Of a stretch of DNA of 64,000 nt, positions 34,117 to 42,000 are shown one piece after another. This DNA comes from Halomonas sp. GTDB lineage: Bacteria; Pseudomonadota; Gammaproteobacteria; Pseudomonadales; Halomonadaceae. Under the pieces are notes generated by a model, which was given only the letters and a program-made list of their open reading frames with translations, made no database searches and was not told the origin of the DNA. The position numbers were made by a program, and so were the translations under genes. The DNA is taken from positions 1 to 64,000 of the forward strand of contig NZ_JAGOBJ010000013.1 in NCBI RefSeq assembly GCF_017983445.1, in the 5' to 3' direction. Each line of letters begins with the position of its first letter. Position 1 is the stretch's first letter.

Positions 34117-36249
34117 TTAACGCTTTGCAGTCGCTGGTTTGACGGTCGATTCAATGAGCGTTGCGCCAAACGCCTGCTGTAATTTCTGTATATTGGGATC
34201 GTGGTTCAAGAGATCAACGGCCTGAACATGCCGCTCCTGATTAAGCCGCCCCTCGCGCTGACGAGGCGTTTCGCTTTGTGTGGAAAGCTCCGCGACCACG
34301 AACACTATCCGACGAGGCATTCCCTGTTCGCTCAATGCCCGCTCAATACGCGTCTGATGAACCTCAGCCTGCATGGCTTCCTGGCTTGGATCCAGACGCA
34401 GCGTCAGGGTTTTACCATCATCGTTCTCTAAAAGGCAGTTTGCGGCAAGGTTACGCGTTAATCCGCCCAACCCCAGAGAATCAAAGCATAGCAGCCATTT
34501 TGCATGATCAAGCAATTCATCTGCTACGTCTGCGATCGCCAGGCTCTGCTCTTCAGTCGACACAGAGGCTTTTACCTCTGACACAGGCGCTACTGGCGCC
34601 TCGACAGGCTCTGGCGCTACTTCTTGCTCTGGTTCGACAGGCGCCTCTTGCTTGAGCTGCGGCGCTACATTCGTTTGTGGTGCGGGCTCAGGCACTGGCG
34701 CTGGAACAACATCAGGCTCAAACGCAGATTCCTGCTCCATGGCTGCCGCCTGGGCGACGTCATCAAGTGACCATGGCGGAGGCATTTGGCTGTCAGCGGC
34801 AGGCGCTTCAGCAAGGCCGGACGGCTCGATGCGGCTATCAGACTCAACGCTCGCCTCTTTTAAGCCGGCCCCTTCGTCAGAAACCGGCGGTTCAGAATGT
34901 TTTTTTTCGAGATCAGCCTGGTCTGGACACGCACTGAAAGCGTCGGCGTTGCCCAAGCCGCCTGCGTCAGGTGCCGCGTTTACGACCAGGTTAACCGGCG
35001 CTTCTGCTTCAACTTTAGGCTCCGCTTGAGCGTTATTACTGGCTGGAAGCGGAGCAGGCGGTTGAGCCAACGTACTAGCTTGTGCAGAACCTGGGCTTGC
35101 CGGCTCAGCACGCAGCGGTAGCGGGGTGCGTGGCGGCTTGGGAACACCCTGGGGCCGAAACGCCAGCATGCGCAACAAAGTCATCTCCAACGCGCTGCGC
35201 AAATCAGGCGCATGCACCATATCGCCCCGCCCCTGGATACCAATCTGGTAGTAAAGCTGAATATCTTCAGCCGTAAAGCGGCTGGCCAGCTGTAAGATAG
35301 CTTCCCGGTCGCCGTGACTGTTATCAACAGCGTCCGGCACCATTTGGGCAACGGCAAGCCGGTGCAAAATGGCGGAAAGCTCATCCAGTACGGCGGCAAA
35401 ATCAGGCCCCTGTTCAGCAAGCTGTGCAACTTCGGTCAAGAGCTGCTGTACATCCACATCAGCCAGCGCCCCCACCAAAGCTAGAATATGCCGGTGGTCG
35501 AGCGTGCCCAGCATGGCCGCAACGTCGGCATGGCGCACGGCGCCCTGGCCAAACGCAATCGCCTGATCGGTCAGGCTCATGGCATCACGCATGGATCCTT
35601 CGGCCGCCTTGCCTAACAGCCATAGTGCGCTTTCATCAAACGCTACACCCTCTTCGCCCAGCACATAGGTCAAATGTTCGACAACACGCTCGGGGGGCAT
35701 ATGTTTAAGCGTGAACTGCAGGCAGCGCGAAAGCACCGTTGCCGGGAGCTTTTGGGGATCGGTAGTCGCTAACAGGAATTTAACGTGAGGCGGTGGCTCT
35801 TCCAGCGTTTTCAATAGCGCATTGAAACTGCTGGTGGAGAGCATGTGCACCTCATCGATCAGGTACACCTTGTAACGCCCCTGGGTAGGCGCGTACTGGA
35901 CGTTATCCAGCAGCTCACGCGTATCTTCAACCTTGGTGCGTGAAGCAGCATCGACTTCGATCAGGTCAACAAACCGCCCTTCATCGATTGCCTGGCAGCT
36001 ATCGCATTGACCGCAAGGGGTTGAGGTAATGCCTTCATCGCTACGCCCGTTGGCCGTGCAGTTCAGGCACTTTGCCAAGATGCGGGCCAGGGTGGTTTTA
36101 CCCACCCCACGGGTACCGGTAAATAAATAGGCGTGGTGAAGACGGCCTTGGTCAAGCGCATTGACCAAGGCACGTTGAACATGGGCCTGGCCCACGAGCT
36201 CGTGGAATGTACGTGGCCGCCATTTACGGGCCAGAACCTGATAGCTCAT
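34117..36249 (-). CDS. dnaX: DNA polymerase III subunit tau (and predicted gamma)
   Basis: The clamp-loader ATPase/organiser, 710 residues (E. coli tau 643). Domains I-II carry Walker A GTRGVGKTTLARI, a zinc module (CLNC...CGQCDSC), DEVHMLS and the sensor SRCLQF. The collar domain III ends near residue 365. A linker rich in Pro, Ala and Glu (about 370-570) precedes the polymerase-binding C-terminal domain. In the linker, codons 448-450 (GAA AAA AAA) form an A-AAA-AAA slippery heptamer; a -1 shift gives Thr, Phe and stop, yielding a 452-residue gamma-like product. A weak AGGA lies about 12 bases before the ATG. Confidence 0.96.
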   Translation of the reverse strand: MSYQVLARKWRPRTFHELVGQAHVQRALVNALDQGRLHHAYLFTGTRGVGKTTLARILAKCLNCTANGRSDEGITSTPCGQCDSCQAIDEGRFVDLIEVDAASRTKVEDTRELLDNVQYAPTQGRYKVYLIDEVHMLSTSSFNALLKTLEEPPPHVKFLLATTDPQKLPATVLSRCLQFTLKHMPPERVVEHLTYVLGEEGVAFDESALWLLGKAAEGSMRDAMSLTDQAIAFGQGAVRHADVAAMLGTLDHRHILALVGALADVDVQQLLTEVAQLAEQGPDFAAVLDELSAILHRLAVAQMVPDAVDNSHGDREAILQLASRFTAEDIQLYYQIGIQGRGDMVHAPDLRSALEMTLLRMLAFRPQGVPKPPRTPLPLRAEPASPGSAQASTLAQPPAPLPASNNAQAEPKVEAEAPVNLVVNAAPDAGGLGNADAFSACPDQADLEKKHSEPPVSDEGAGLKEASVESDSRIEPSGLAEAPAADSQMPPPWSLDDVAQAAAMEQESAFEPDVVPAPVPEPAPQTNVAPQLKQEAPVEPEQEVAPEPVEAPVAPVSEVKASVSTEEQSLAIADVADELLDHAKWLLCFDSLGLGGLTRNLAANCLLENDDGKTLTLRLDPSQEAMQAEVHQTRIERALSEQGMPRRIVFVVAELSTQSETPRQREGRLNQERHVQAVDLLNHDPNIQKLQQAFGATLIESTVKPATAKR
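34892..34908 (-). other. predicted dnaX -1 frameshift site
   Basis: Minus strand: G followed by eight A (34908-34900). Read in frame this is GAA AAA AAA CAT; as a slippery site it is A-AAA-AAA. After a -1 slip the next codons are ACA, TTC and TGA (stop at 34894-34892). Possible stimulators are a short stem AACC-GCC-GGTT just downstream and an AGG about 10 bases upstream; both are weak. Eight A in a GC-rich linker is itself unusual. Confidence 0.7.
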
Positions 36250-36389
36250 TGAGCAATGTTTCCTTCGGCGGGCTGTCCTGGTGGTGCATTATTTCAATAC
36301 AGCAGGTGCCACAATGCGTGATAAAGCGCCATTCTAGCGGCTACGCTTCAGCCCGCCAACCGCCCGAGCAGGTAACTCGGGCATTGTGG

Positions 36390-36740
36390 TTAGGCGTTCT
36401 GTTCGCCGCCTTCGGCGTTAGCGCGCTGAGCGGCTGCTTTAACCAGTGTTTCCAGTTCACCGTTTTGGTGCATTTCCATCACGATATCGCACCCACCCAC
36501 TAACTCACCCTCTACCCACAGCTGCGGAAAAGTAGGCCAGTTGGCAATTTTGGGCAGCTCGGCACGGATATCGGGATTATCCAGAATATTAACGAAGGCA
36601 AAGCGCTCACCGCAGCTCATGAGCGCCTGAACGGTCTGAGCTGAAAAACCACACTGAGGCAGTTGGGGCGAGCCTTTCATGTAAATCAAAATGGGATTTT
36701 CGCTAATCTGGCGCTGAATGTTTTCGGCTGTTGTGCTCAT
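36390..36740 (-). CDS. grxD: monothiol glutaredoxin Grx4
   Basis: A 116-residue CGFS glutaredoxin (MKGSPQLPQCGFSAQTVQAL) that binds and delivers [2Fe-2S] clusters with glutathione. ISENPILIYMKG and FPQLWVEGELVGGCDIVMEM are conserved. The frame is open to 36791, but AAGGAG sits 7 bases before the ATG at 36740 and the upstream part is not family sequence. Divergent from argF. A GC hairpin without T-run (36362-36382) follows the stop. Confidence 0.95.
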   Translation of the reverse strand: MSTTAENIQRQISENPILIYMKGSPQLPQCGFSAQTVQALMSCGERFAFVNILDNPDIRAELPKIANWPTFPQLWVEGELVGGCDIVMEMHQNGELETLVKAAAQRANAEGGEQNA

Positions 36741-36808
36741 GTGAGTACTCCTTAAGTAAAGAACTAGCGCGACGAAGGTAAGTATACGCACGAAATAAAC
36801 CGTAGTTC

Positions 36809-36843
36809 ACTCAGGTGTCTGACACCTGCCTTAATACCTGAGT
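36809..36843. promoter_or_regulatory. compound dyad in the grxD-argF intergenic region
   Basis: A perfect 8-bp dyad CAGGTGTC-T-GACACCTG (36812-36828) is nested with a second one, ACTCAGGT (36809-36816) and ACCTGAGT (36836-36843). The left arm can pair with either right arm. It sits mid-way between divergent grxD and argF, a typical operator position. It does not resemble the E. coli Arg box; the regulator is unknown. Confidence 0.45.
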
Positions 36844-36949
36844 GCGACACTCGGCCTTGATCTTTGGACGTCATTCTACGCGTGCCGTTCGCGTTGCGCA
36901 TCCCCCGCCGCCTCGCTAGGATGGTGTTTTTGCGCGGAGAGAAGCAACC

Positions 36950-37870
36950 ATGGCGACACGCCATTTCCTTACCCTGCTGGATTTGACGCCCGACGAACTG
37001 GATTATCTGATTCAGCGTGCGATTAAAATTAAAACCGACCTTAAAGCTAACGGGCCGGTTTACACTCCGCTGCCTAACCGCACACTGGCAATGATTTTCG
37101 AAAAGTCATCCACGCGCACACGCGTGTCGTTTGAAACCGGCATGGCGCAGTTTGGCGGGCACGCGCTGTTTCTGTCTCCGCGTGATACTCAGTTGGGTCG
37201 CGGCGAGCCTATCGAAGATACCGCGCGGGTGCTCTCCGAGATGGTCGATGCCGTCATGATCCGCACCTTCTCTCACACCGGGCTCGAAACGTACGCCAGC
37301 GCCAGCAGCGTTCCCGTCATTAATGCATTAAGCGATGACTACCACCCCTGCCAGCTGCTTGCCGATGTAATGACCTGGACCGAGCTGCGCGGCAGCATAA
37401 AAGGGCGCACGGCGGTCTGGATTGGTGATGGCAACAACATGTGCCACTCATGGATCAACGCGGCCCGCCAATTTGATTTCCAATTGCGCATTTGCTGCCC
37501 GAAAGGCTATGAGCCACGTGCAGACATTATGCAGGCGGCCGGCAATCACGTCTCGCTGATGCACGACCCACAGACGGCCGTTCAGGGTGTTGATCTGATC
37601 ACCACGGATGTCTGGGCTTCAATGGGCCAGGAAGAAGAGCAGGCCAAGCGCGAAGCAGATTTTGCCGGATTCCAGGTGACGGAAGCCATGCTGGATCAGG
37701 CGAAAAGCGATGCGCTGTTCCTGCACTGCCTGCCCGCTCACCGCGGTGAAGAAATCAGCCAAACGCTGCTGGAAGACCCGCGCGCCGTGGTATGGCAAGA
37801 GGCTGGAAACCGTCTGCATGCTCAAAAAGCGCTGATCGAGTTTCTACTGCTAGGCCGCATCGACGACTAA
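36950..37870 (+). CDS. argF: ornithine carbamoyltransferase
   Basis: A 306-residue transferase making citrulline from ornithine and carbamoyl phosphate in arginine synthesis. Carbamoyl-phosphate site STRTR ([10 protein letters not shown]), HPCQ-type site [21 protein letters not shown], and the ornithine-loop [10 protein letters not shown] are intact. GGAGA lies about 9 bases before the ATG. The length fits an anabolic enzyme; catabolic ArcB is usually about 330. Confidence 0.96.
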   Translation: MATRHFLTLLDLTPDELDYLIQRAIKIKTDLKANGPVYTPLPNRTLAMIFEKSSTRTRVSFETGMAQFGGHALFLSPRDTQLGRGEPIEDTARVLSEMVDAVMIRTFSHTGLETYASASSVPVINALSDDYHPCQLLADVMTWTELRGSIKGRTAVWIGDGNNMCHSWINAARQFDFQLRICCPKGYEPRADIMQAAGNHVSLMHDPQTAVQGVDLITTDVWASMGQEEEQAKREADFAGFQVTEAMLDQAKSDALFLHCLPAHRGEEISQTLLEDPRAVVWQEAGNRLHAQKALIEFLLLGRIDD

Positions 37871-37881
37871 GCCTTTTTATC

Positions 37882-37916
37882 GATTGGCCGCTGGCTATAA
37901 ATGTTGGCGGCCAATC
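37882..37916 (+). terminator. hairpin after argF
   Basis: A perfect 10-bp stem GATTGGCCGC (37882-37891) with GCGGCCAATC (37907-37916), 15-nt loop. No T-run follows, so it is more likely a 3'-end stabiliser ahead of the strong terminator at 37960-37991. Confidence 0.45.
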
Positions 37917-37959
37917 AAGATGTCTTATGGCGAACTGATGGCATGAAGTAGGCGCATAC

Positions 37960-37991
37960 AAAAAGCCTCGCTACGAATAGCGAGGCTTTTT
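37960..37991. terminator. bidirectional terminator between argF and tRNA-Ala
   Basis: A perfect 14-bp stem, AAAAAGCCTCGCTA (37960-37973) with TAGCGAGGCTTTTT (37978-37991), and a 4-nt loop CGAA. The T-run on either strand makes it a textbook bidirectional terminator for argF (plus) and tRNA-Ala (minus). Confidence 0.92.
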
Positions 37992-38001
37992 GATTTAATC
38001 C

Positions 38002-38077
38002 TGGTGGAGCCTAGCGGGATCGAACCGCTGACCTCAACACTGCCAGTGTTGCGCTCTCCCAGCTGAGCTAAGGCCCC
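38002..38077 (-). tRNA. tRNA-Ala (anticodon GGC)
   Basis: 76 nt with encoded CCA. The acceptor GGGGCCT pairs with AGGCTCC through one G-T wobble. The anticodon loop CTGGCAG gives anticodon GGC, and the T loop is TTCGATC. Its promoter lies at 38106-38134. Confidence 0.97.
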
Positions 38078-38105
38078 TTCATCCATCCTGTCGGACAGCG
38101 AGCGA

Positions 38106-38134
38106 ATACTATTATGAAAATGAACCCAGGTCAA
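38106..38134 (-). promoter_or_regulatory. tRNA-Ala promoter
   Basis: Minus strand: -35 TTGACC (38134-38129), 17 bp spacer, -10 TAGTAT (38111-38106), followed by a GC-rich discriminator CGCTCGC typical of stable-RNA promoters. It starts about 22 bases before the tRNA. Confidence 0.78.
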
Positions 38135-38251
38135 TCTTCCATGCAATTAAGTGCTTACTAATTCTCCTTTATAGTTAGCTGTGGCACTCTATGGGTCAGC
38201 GTCAAAGGCCATCGCCTGAGCCCACTATGTTTTTATGCAGGAGCTAGTCCC

Positions 38252-38902
38252 TTGATCAACGTTCTAATCGCCGATGATCACCACCTGGTGAGAACCAGTA
38301 TTGCTCACCTGCTAAACGAAGAAAGTGATATTAAAATTGTAGGCGAGGTCGACGATGGCGAAAGCGCAGTCACTCAGTGCCGCCATCTAAAACCGGACAT
38401 AGTGCTAATGGATATACGCATGCCTGGAATAGGCGGGCTGGAAGCCACGCGCCGCATTCACCGCACAATGGAAGATATTAAGGTACTGATCTTAACCGCA
38501 CATATGGAAGACAGCGTGCTGCGGCGCATGCTGGAAGCCGGCGCTTCAGGCTTTTTGAGCAAAGGCGCCGATGCAGCGGAGATGACCGATGCGATTCGCC
38601 AGGTTTTCCATGGCCGTCGTTACGTCAGCCAGGAAATTGCCCAACGCCTGGCACTGGCGCACTTTACCAATGAAGACAACCCGTTTAGTCATCTTTCGCA
38701 TCGTGAGCTGCAAATTGCCTTGATGATCGTCAACTGCCAGCGTGTTCAGGACATTTCTGACCGCCTGCACTTGAGCCCAAAAACGGTTAATACGTATCGC
38801 TACCGGTTGTTTGATAAACTCCAGGTAGCCACCGACGTGGAGCTGACCCACTTAGCACTACGTCACGGCTTGGTGGAAGGCTTTGACGGCAGCCAGGGAT
38901 AA
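38252..38902 (+). CDS. gacA: GacA/UvrY-type response regulator
   Basis: A 216-residue NarL/FixJ-family regulator, partner of the BarA/GacS kinase, that controls Csr/Rsm small RNAs and global metabolism. The receiver has DDHH at 8-11, phospho-Asp in VLMDIRMPG and Lys in LSKGAD. The LuxR-type HTH is LSHRELQIALMI through LSPKTVNTYRYRLFDKL. The start is TTG at 38252 with AGGAG 9 bases upstream; no ATG fits. The gacA-uvrC-pgsA order is conserved in gammaproteobacteria. Confidence 0.94.
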   Translation: MINVLIADDHHLVRTSIAHLLNEESDIKIVGEVDDGESAVTQCRHLKPDIVLMDIRMPGIGGLEATRRIHRTMEDIKVLILTAHMEDSVLRRMLEAGASGFLSKGADAAEMTDAIRQVFHGRRYVSQEIAQRLALAHFTNEDNPFSHLSHRELQIALMIVNCQRVQDISDRLHLSPKTVNTYRYRLFDKLQVATDVELTHLALRHGLVEGFDGSQG

Positions 38903-38944
38903 ACCTAACATCCTTAGCCACTCCTCGGTGTTCGATACGGTGCA

Positions 38945-40759
38945 ATGACATTTAATGCAAAGCAGTTTTTAAGCTCGGTAAGCACCTCACCCGGCGTTTA
39001 CCGGATGCTTGATGAAAGCGGTAACACTCTTTATGTCGGCAAAGCGAAACGTCTAAAAGCGCGCCTTGCCAGCTATTTTCGTGGCCAGCTAAATACCAAA
39101 ACTCAAGCAATGGTCGCGCGGATTGCGGATGTGCAGATCACCGTAACCCGTAGCGAAACCGAGGCGCTGCTGCTTGAGCAAACGCTTATCAAGGAACTGC
39201 GCCCACCCTACAATATTTTATTGCGGGACGATAAATCCTACCCGTTTGTTTTCGTGACCGACCGCCACGCCTATCCCAAGCTTGAATATAAACGCGCCCG
39301 CCAGCGTCGCGATGATGGTCGCTACCTGGGACCATACCCGAGTAGTGGTGCGGTGCGCGAAAGCCTTTCGTTAATGCAAAAGATCTTCCGCATCCGCAAC
39401 TGCGAAGATAGCGTGTTTGCACACCGTTCGCGGCCGTGTCTTCAGCACCAGATCCAGCGCTGTAGCGCCCCGTGTGTGGACTATATCGCCGAGGAAGATT
39501 ACCGCCGCGATGTCGAGCATGCCGTCATGTGCCTGGAAGGCAAAAGTGAGCATGTCACACACGCACTTACCGAGGCCATGGAAGCGGCCAGCCAAGCGCT
39601 GGATTTTGAAGAAGCGGCACGCCTTCGTGATCAGATACAGCAGTTGCGTCAGCTACAGCAGCGCCAATTTGTAGATAACGAGAGCGGCGATGCGGATATT
39701 TTCGCCCTCGCTCAGCGCCCTGGCGCCATGGGGGTATCCGTATTAAGTGTGCGCGATGGCCGCATGCTGGGCGCGCGTCATCACGCGCCCAAGAATGGCC
39801 TGGACCTTACTCCAGAATCCCTGTTGACCGAAGTCGTCAGCCAGTACTATTTTGGCCAGCCGCATAATGTTCCCAGCGAAGTCATTACCAGCCATACCCT
39901 GGACGATAGCGAGCTGATTGCCGACGCTCTGACGGCACAGGCAGGCAAACGTATCCGCGTCACCAGCCAGGTGCGTGGGCATCGCGCCCAATGGCAGCAG
40001 CTTGCCATGACCAATGCCGAACAGCAGTTGGCATCTCAGTTGGCTAACCATACCCAGCTTACCCAGCGCTTTGCCGCCCTTCAGAAAGCCCTGAAACTTG
40101 AATCGGTGCCCGAGCGACTTGAGTGCTTCGATATCAGCCATAGTCAGGGCGAAGCGACCGTGGCCTCCTGCGTGGTATTCGATCATCAGGGCCCGCGCAA
40201 GAGTGACTATCGTCATTTCCGTATTGAAGGGGTGGCGGCTGGCGATGATTACGCTGCCATGCAGCAGGCGCTCACACGCCGCTTGAAACGTGTTCAAAGC
40301 GGCGAAGCCATTGCCCCGGATATTTTAATTGTCGATGGGGGTAAAGGTCAGCTCAACATGGCTCGCGAAGTACTTAACGAGCTCGCTATCAGCAATATTA
40401 TTTTGTTGGGCGTGGCCAAGGGCACGACGCGTAAAGCAGGACTTGAAACGCTGTTTCTGGAAACATCGGATAACCCGCTGCCACTGGACCCCGCCTCTCC
40501 GGCCCTGCACCTCATACAGCATATTCGCGATGAATCACACCGTTTCGCCATTGCAGGACACCGCGCCCAGCGCGATAAAGCCAGGCGTACGTCTACCCTG
40601 CAGGATATTCCCGGCATCGGCCCTAAACGGCGTCGTGAACTGCTACGCTTCTTCGGCGGGCTACAGGGCGTCCAAAAGGCCAGCTGTGCCGAGCTATCGC
40701 GCGTTCCAGGAATCAGCGCCGCGCTGGCAGAGAGTATTTATCTGGCCCTTAACGGATAA
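38945..40759 (+). CDS. uvrC: excinuclease ABC subunit C
   Basis: The dual-incision nuclease of nucleotide excision repair, 604 residues. An N-terminal GIY-YIG nuclease (SPGVYRMLDESGNTLYVGKA), a cysteine cluster (RPCLQHQIQRCSAPCVDY), the UVR motif (LDFEEAARLRDQI near 215), an RNase-H-like endonuclease domain (DISHSQGE, LIVDGGKGQL) and two C-terminal HhH motifs (IPGIGPKRRR, VPGISAALAE) are present. It begins 42 bases after gacA. Confidence 0.97.
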   Translation: MTFNAKQFLSSVSTSPGVYRMLDESGNTLYVGKAKRLKARLASYFRGQLNTKTQAMVARIADVQITVTRSETEALLLEQTLIKELRPPYNILLRDDKSYPFVFVTDRHAYPKLEYKRARQRRDDGRYLGPYPSSGAVRESLSLMQKIFRIRNCEDSVFAHRSRPCLQHQIQRCSAPCVDYIAEEDYRRDVEHAVMCLEGKSEHVTHALTEAMEAASQALDFEEAARLRDQIQQLRQLQQRQFVDNESGDADIFALAQRPGAMGVSVLSVRDGRMLGARHHAPKNGLDLTPESLLTEVVSQYYFGQPHNVPSEVITSHTLDDSELIADALTAQAGKRIRVTSQVRGHRAQWQQLAMTNAEQQLASQLANHTQLTQRFAALQKALKLESVPERLECFDISHSQGEATVASCVVFDHQGPRKSDYRHFRIEGVAAGDDYAAMQQALTRRLKRVQSGEAIAPDILIVDGGKGQLNMAREVLNELAISNIILLGVAKGTTRKAGLETLFLETSDNPLPLDPASPALHLIQHIRDESHRFAIAGHRAQRDKARRTSTLQDIPGIGPKRRRELLRFFGGLQGVQKASCAELSRVPGISAALAESIYLALNG

Positions 40760-40857
40760 ACCCGCTTTGGGCATAGATGCTGCTCGCCAAGAGAGATAGA
40801 ATGTCCCCACCCTACATTTCGAATTTAATGACTCTCCGGTAAGGATCGCCGCCCGCG

Positions 40858-41406
40858 ATGAATATTCCCAACATACTTACACTGGCAAGAGTTGCCTTTA
40901 TTCCACTGCTAGTGGTGCTGTTCTACCTGCCGTACAACTGGAGCATGCCACTTGCTGCGGGCCTATTTGCAGCGGCCTCAGTGACCGACTGGCTGGACGG
41001 CTACCTGGCCCGCCGCTGGAATCAGTCCACACCCTTTGGAGCTTTTCTAGATCCAGTGGCCGATAAACTGATGGTGGTGGTGGCGCTCGCACTATTGATT
41101 GAACGCTACGATACACTTGTGCTGACATTACCTGCACTCGTCATCATTGGTCGTGAAATTGTCATATCCGCCCTACGCGAATGGATGGCAGAAATGGGTA
41201 AGCGCGGCCTGGTCGCGGTTTCCTGGATCGGTAAGCTTAAAACTACGCTACAGATGGTGGCCTTGCTAATTCTTCTAGCGTTGCCGCCCGAACACGAAAT
41301 CGCCTTGCTGGGCGTGATAGTGCTGTACGTCGCTGCGGCCTTGACGCTTTGGTCAATGATTCAATATCTCAAAGCTGCCTGGCCACACCTTAGCCGCTCC
41401 ATGTAA
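40858..41406 (+). CDS. pgsA: phosphatidylglycerophosphate synthase PgsA
   Basis: A 182-residue CDP-alcohol phosphotransferase in the inner membrane that makes phosphatidylglycerol phosphate. The signature D-G-x2-A-R-x8-G-x3-D-x3-D runs from [10 protein letters not shown] to [23 protein letters not shown] opens the first of four to five membrane segments. Third gene of the gacA-uvrC-pgsA set, 98 bases after uvrC. Confidence 0.96.
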   Translation: MNIPNILTLARVAFIPLLVVLFYLPYNWSMPLAAGLFAAASVTDWLDGYLARRWNQSTPFGAFLDPVADKLMVVVALALLIERYDTLVLTLPALVIIGREIVISALREWMAEMGKRGLVAVSWIGKLKTTLQMVALLILLALPPEHEIALLGVIVLYVAAALTLWSMIQYLKAAWPHLSRSM

Positions 41407-41446
41407 GCGATTGATTAATCGGGCGTGATGTTTAAGATATTGTTGA

Positions 41447-41474
41447 TTGACAAGTTCGCAACGATGCGTATAAT
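41447..41474 (+). promoter_or_regulatory. promoter of the tRNA-Gly/Cys/Leu operon
   Basis: Consensus -35 TTGACA (41447-41452), 16 bp spacer, consensus -10 TATAAT (41469-41474), then CGCCC, a stringent-type discriminator. The tRNA-Gly begins 15 bases after the -10. Confidence 0.9.
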
Positions 41475-41489
41475 TCGCCCTCGAGTCGA

Positions 41490-41564
41490 GCGGGAATAGC
41501 TCAGTGGTAGAGCATCGCCTTGCCAAGGCGAGGGTCGAGAGTTCGAATCTCTTTTCCCGCTCCA
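41490..41564 (+). tRNA. tRNA-Gly (anticodon GCC)
   Basis: 75 nt with encoded CCA. The acceptor GCGGGAA pairs with TTCCCGC; anticodon loop TTGCCAA gives GCC; T arm GAGAG-TTCGAAT-CTCTT. First of the operon, corresponding to E. coli glyW. Confidence 0.97.
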
Positions 41565-41639
41565 ACTTGGATAGTGTGGTAAAGCAGGTAGGGTCGAGAG
41601 CTGAAGCGTCAGCCCGGTCAAATCTCTTTTCCCGCTCCA
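41565..41639 (+). pseudogene. scrambled tRNA-Gly relic
   Basis: The 75 nt immediately after tRNA-Gly contain pieces of the same tRNA in order: a degenerate D-arm (ATAGTGTGGTAAAGCA), AGGGTCGAGAG at 41590-41600 (identical to 41531-41541), and AATCTCTTTTCCCGCTCCA at 41621-41639 (identical to 41546-41564). The anticodon arm is gone and a small hairpin GCTGA-AGCG-TCAGC takes its place. The 5' end cannot pair with the 3' acceptor, so it cannot be a working tRNA. Confidence 0.75.
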
Positions 41640-41650
41640 TCGACTCTTTA

Positions 41651-41724
41651 GGCTGGATGGCAGAGTGGTTATGCAGCGGACTGCAACTCCGTGTACGCCG
41701 GTTCGATTCCGACTCCAGCCTCCA
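41651..41724 (+). tRNA. tRNA-Cys (anticodon GCA)
   Basis: 74 nt with encoded CCA. The acceptor GGCTGGA pairs with TCCAGCC; anticodon loop CTGCAAC gives GCA. Corresponds to E. coli cysT in the conserved Gly-Cys-Leu order. Confidence 0.97.
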
Positions 41725-41759
41725 CTTTTGTGTTAAGTGCAAGATGTACCAACTGCACT

Positions 41760-41846
41760 GCCCGGATGGCGAAATTGGTAGACGCAAGAGACTTAAAATC
41801 TCTCGGAGGTAACTCCGTGCCGGTTCAAGTCCGGCTCCGGGCACCA
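41760..41846 (+). tRNA. tRNA-Leu (anticodon TAA)
   Basis: 87 nt with encoded CCA and a long variable arm (CGGAGGTAACTCCGT). The acceptor GCCCGGA pairs with TCCGGGC; anticodon loop CTTAAAA gives TAA. Corresponds to E. coli leuZ. Confidence 0.97.
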
Positions 41847-42000
41847 TTGTTTATATTTCCCCAATGAATTTATTTTCTGCGAGATCACTTGGATCGACGC
41901 GGAATTTTTTGCGTCTATACATCGTCAGCGGCTTATGACCACGCTATGATGCCTGCCCTTATGCGGCACAGCGCCAGATAAACAATAAGGAGCGGGCCGC

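Noticed and set aside
34652-35029. Ser/Gly/Ala-rich ORF opposite the dnaX linker
   Set aside because: Low-complexity antisense of the Pro/Ala/Glu linker, not a protein with its own signals.
36830-36862. Possible ArgR site upstream of argF (minus-strand TGTCGC box)
   Set aside because: Only the TGTCGC part fits the Pseudomonas pattern; the downstream bases do not, so I do not claim it.
39743-40297. A 184-codon minus-strand ORF opposite uvrC
   Set aside because: Antisense to the conserved endonuclease region of uvrC.
41546-41639. attL/attR scar of an integrative element at tRNA-Gly
   Set aside because: The 19-bp repeat could be read so, but further tRNA pieces (D-arm, variable region) are also repeated in order and nothing is inserted between, so gene duplication with decay explains it better.
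41353-41847. A 164-codon minus-strand ORF through the tRNA operon
   Set aside because: It reads antisense across three tRNA genes and the end of pgsA; such ORFs are a common annotation artefact around tRNAs.
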